From: CBDDFS01 sp965227255
GTDB taxonomy: Bacteria; Bacteroidota; Bacteroidia; Flavobacteriales_E; Vicingaceae
Direction: 5' to 3'
DNA length: 64,000 nt
Assembly (NCBI GenBank): GCA_965227255.1
Contig: CBDDFS010000002.1
Location: 558,001-622,000 of the forward strand
The notes beneath the pieces were generated by a model. The model made no database searches. It was not told where the DNA came from and saw nothing but the letters and a program-made list of their open reading frames with translations. How positions within the stretch are numbered: the first letter of the stretch is position 1; the number at the start of each line of letters is the position of its first letter. The position numbers and the translations under genes were made by a program. This document shows positions 63,271 to 64,000 of the stretch, one piece after another.

Positions 63271-63875
63271 TTTTTACTGATTTTACTCGCTAAATACTTT
63301 ATTCCTTTTTCGCTGGCAATTCCACGAATGTGATATCTGAAAATCTCCATATAGATATCGCTGGCTTTAAATTGATTCGGAGGGAATAGATCCGTGTCGA
63401 ACATTACCTCGAATCTCGAAGTATAAAATTTCGTGATCACTTCGGCATTGACATCTTCCCTGTAAAGACCTTCTTTTTTTCCTTTTTCAATATTCTGCAT
63501 GTAACACTGATTGATGTGATCCTTTTTAATCCTGGTAAACTTATTCCAGGCCTCACCATGATATTTCTGAAGATCAAATACAATGGAAGGATGCATGGTT
63601 TGCAAGTGATTCATTATATACTTGCTGATCTCGAAACTTTCATCGATGGCATTCTTTTTTTCTTCACAGAACTTGCTGATTTCCTGATATTCTACATCAC
63701 AACTCCAATCAAGAATTTTTTCTACCAGATCATTCTTGTCGTCTACATACTTGTAAAGTGTTTTCTTAGATATTCCCAGTTTTCGGGCCACATCATCCAT
63801 GGTAACACTTTTAATTCCCAACTCCATGAACAGGTCATGGGTTTTTACGATAATATCCAGTTCATTTTTTTCCAC
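63267..63875 (-). CDS. TetR-family repressor of the efflux operon
   Basis: A 202-residue TetR-type regulator. The N-terminal helix-turn-helix is SVTMDDVARKLGISKKTLYKYVDDKNDL (about residues 22-49), typical of the family. The start codon is GTG (63875). Its stop overlaps the tolC start (ATGA). It is the first gene of the four-gene efflux operon, so autoregulation is likely. A palindrome (63894-63914) lies 18 bases upstream of the start. The inducer is unknown. Confidence 0.88.
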   Translation of the reverse strand: MEKNELDIIVKTHDLFMELGIKSVTMDDVARKLGISKKTLYKYVDDKNDLVEKILDWSCDVEYQEISKFCEEKKNAIDESFEISKYIMNHLQTMHPSIVFDLQKYHGEAWNKFTRIKKDHINQCYMQNIEKGKKEGLYREDVNAEVITKFYTSRFEVMFDTDLFPPNQFKASDIYMEIFRYHIRGIASEKGIKYLASKISKK

Positions 63876-63879
63876 GGCG

Positions 63880-63887
63880 CAAAACTA
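63880..63887 (-). promoter_or_regulatory. -7 element directly upstream of the tetR-efflux operon
   Basis: The minus strand reads TAGTTTTG, then 4 bases and the GTG start at 63875, which suggests transcription beginning at the start codon. Confidence 0.35.
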
Positions 63888-63893
63888 TATAAA

Positions 63894-63914
63894 TTTTCGT
63901 AACGGAAACGAAAA
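63894..63914. promoter_or_regulatory. TetR operator candidate
   Basis: TTTTCGT (63894-63900), spacer AACGGAA, then ACGAAAA (63908-63914): perfect 7-base arms. It includes GGAAAC (63904-63909), whose complement GTTTCC recurs at 63926-63931 and 63944-63949. It sits just upstream of the -7 element. Confidence 0.5.
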
Positions 63915-63952
63915 AAGTATAAAATGTTTCCTACGTGTAAAAAGTTTCCCTA

Positions 63953-63970
63953 ATAAAAGCTCGCTTTTAT
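63953..63970. promoter_or_regulatory. 18-base palindrome near the right edge
   Basis: ATAAAAGC-TC-GCTTTTAT, perfect 8-base arms. It lies between the tetR operator candidate and a plus-strand TAATTTTG (63992-63999) that may serve a gene starting beyond the window. Confidence 0.4.
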
Positions 63971-63991
63971 CTATAAACCAAAAGCTTGTGC

Positions 63992-63999
63992 TAATTTTG
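63992..63999 (+). promoter_or_regulatory. possible plus-strand -7 element at the right edge
   Basis: TAATTTTG fits TAnnTTTG; the gene it may serve would start after the window end, so this is unproven. Confidence 0.3.
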
Positions 64000-64000
64000 G

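Noticed and set aside
1..64000. Horizontal transfer island, prophage or transposon
   Set aside because: No integrase, transposase, tRNA target, inverted terminal repeat or shift in base composition is visible; the unusual four-gene array is of the same style as the rest.

Overview
The window comes from a member of the Bacteroidota. Three things point there. Eight secreted proteins end in (or are inferred to carry) a type IX secretion (T9SS) type A sorting domain. Bacteroidota-style -7 promoter elements (TAnnTTTG) stand before at least thirteen genes. Several genes belong to families typical of the phylum: the DUF4270 lipoprotein, a free-standing GlgA N-terminal half, a GYDIA-type GHMP kinase and a long PurF-like amidotransferase. 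Mevalonate-pathway genes and abundant adhesin-like proteins would fit a marine or gliding Cytophagales/Flavobacteriia-like lineage, but the exact order cannot be read from sequence alone. I saw no rRNA, tRNA, CRISPR array, insertion sequence or prophage. No gene-free stretch exceeds 300 bases.

Layout. 1-2.5 kb: an SbtA-type bicarbonate permease lies between a CutA/PII-like partner (cut by the window edge) and a small unknown protein, with a divergent LysR regulator. 2.6-6.6 kb: secreted or lipoprotein genes, two of them T9SS cargo. 6.6-14 kb: single metabolic genes on alternating strands (two-domain-free SDR, GNAT acetyltransferase, a frameshifted TapB-like gene, PfkB kinase, biotin carrier, M1 aminopeptidase, superoxide dismutase). 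14.2-18.1 kb: a glgA-half/DUF4270/glmS operon, then an SDR on the other strand. 19-26.7 kb: a 2355-residue subtilisin-like T9SS protease followed 2 bases later by 3-hydroxyanthranilate dioxygenase. 26.9-35.2 kb: four tandem paralogous T9SS proteins in an alternating long-short-long-short order that looks like duplication of a two-gene unit.

35-47.5 kb: a PurF-like enzyme, a divergent dipeptidyl-peptidase III, a YfiR/TPR/SpoIIE-phosphatase signalling operon, two GT39-like membrane proteins and a methyltransferase-GT2 fusion. 47.5-53.7 kb: a complete lower mevalonate operon (IPP isomerase, HMG-CoA reductase, GHMP kinase, diphosphomevalonate decarboxylase, mevalonate kinase) ending in a UbiA prenyltransferase whose GTG start is buried in a perfect hairpin. 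53.7-57.2 kb: a PNGase F-like/LamG T9SS protein. 57.2-63.9 kb: a TetR-tolC-adaptor-RND efflux operon in which tolC is split by a frameshift.

The most interesting points are the duplicated four-gene surface-protein array with conserved intergenic motifs, the bicarbonate module with a CutA-like partner, the start-codon hairpin before ubiA, the promoters that sit 4-5 bases from start codons, and the convergent genes whose stop codons interlock.
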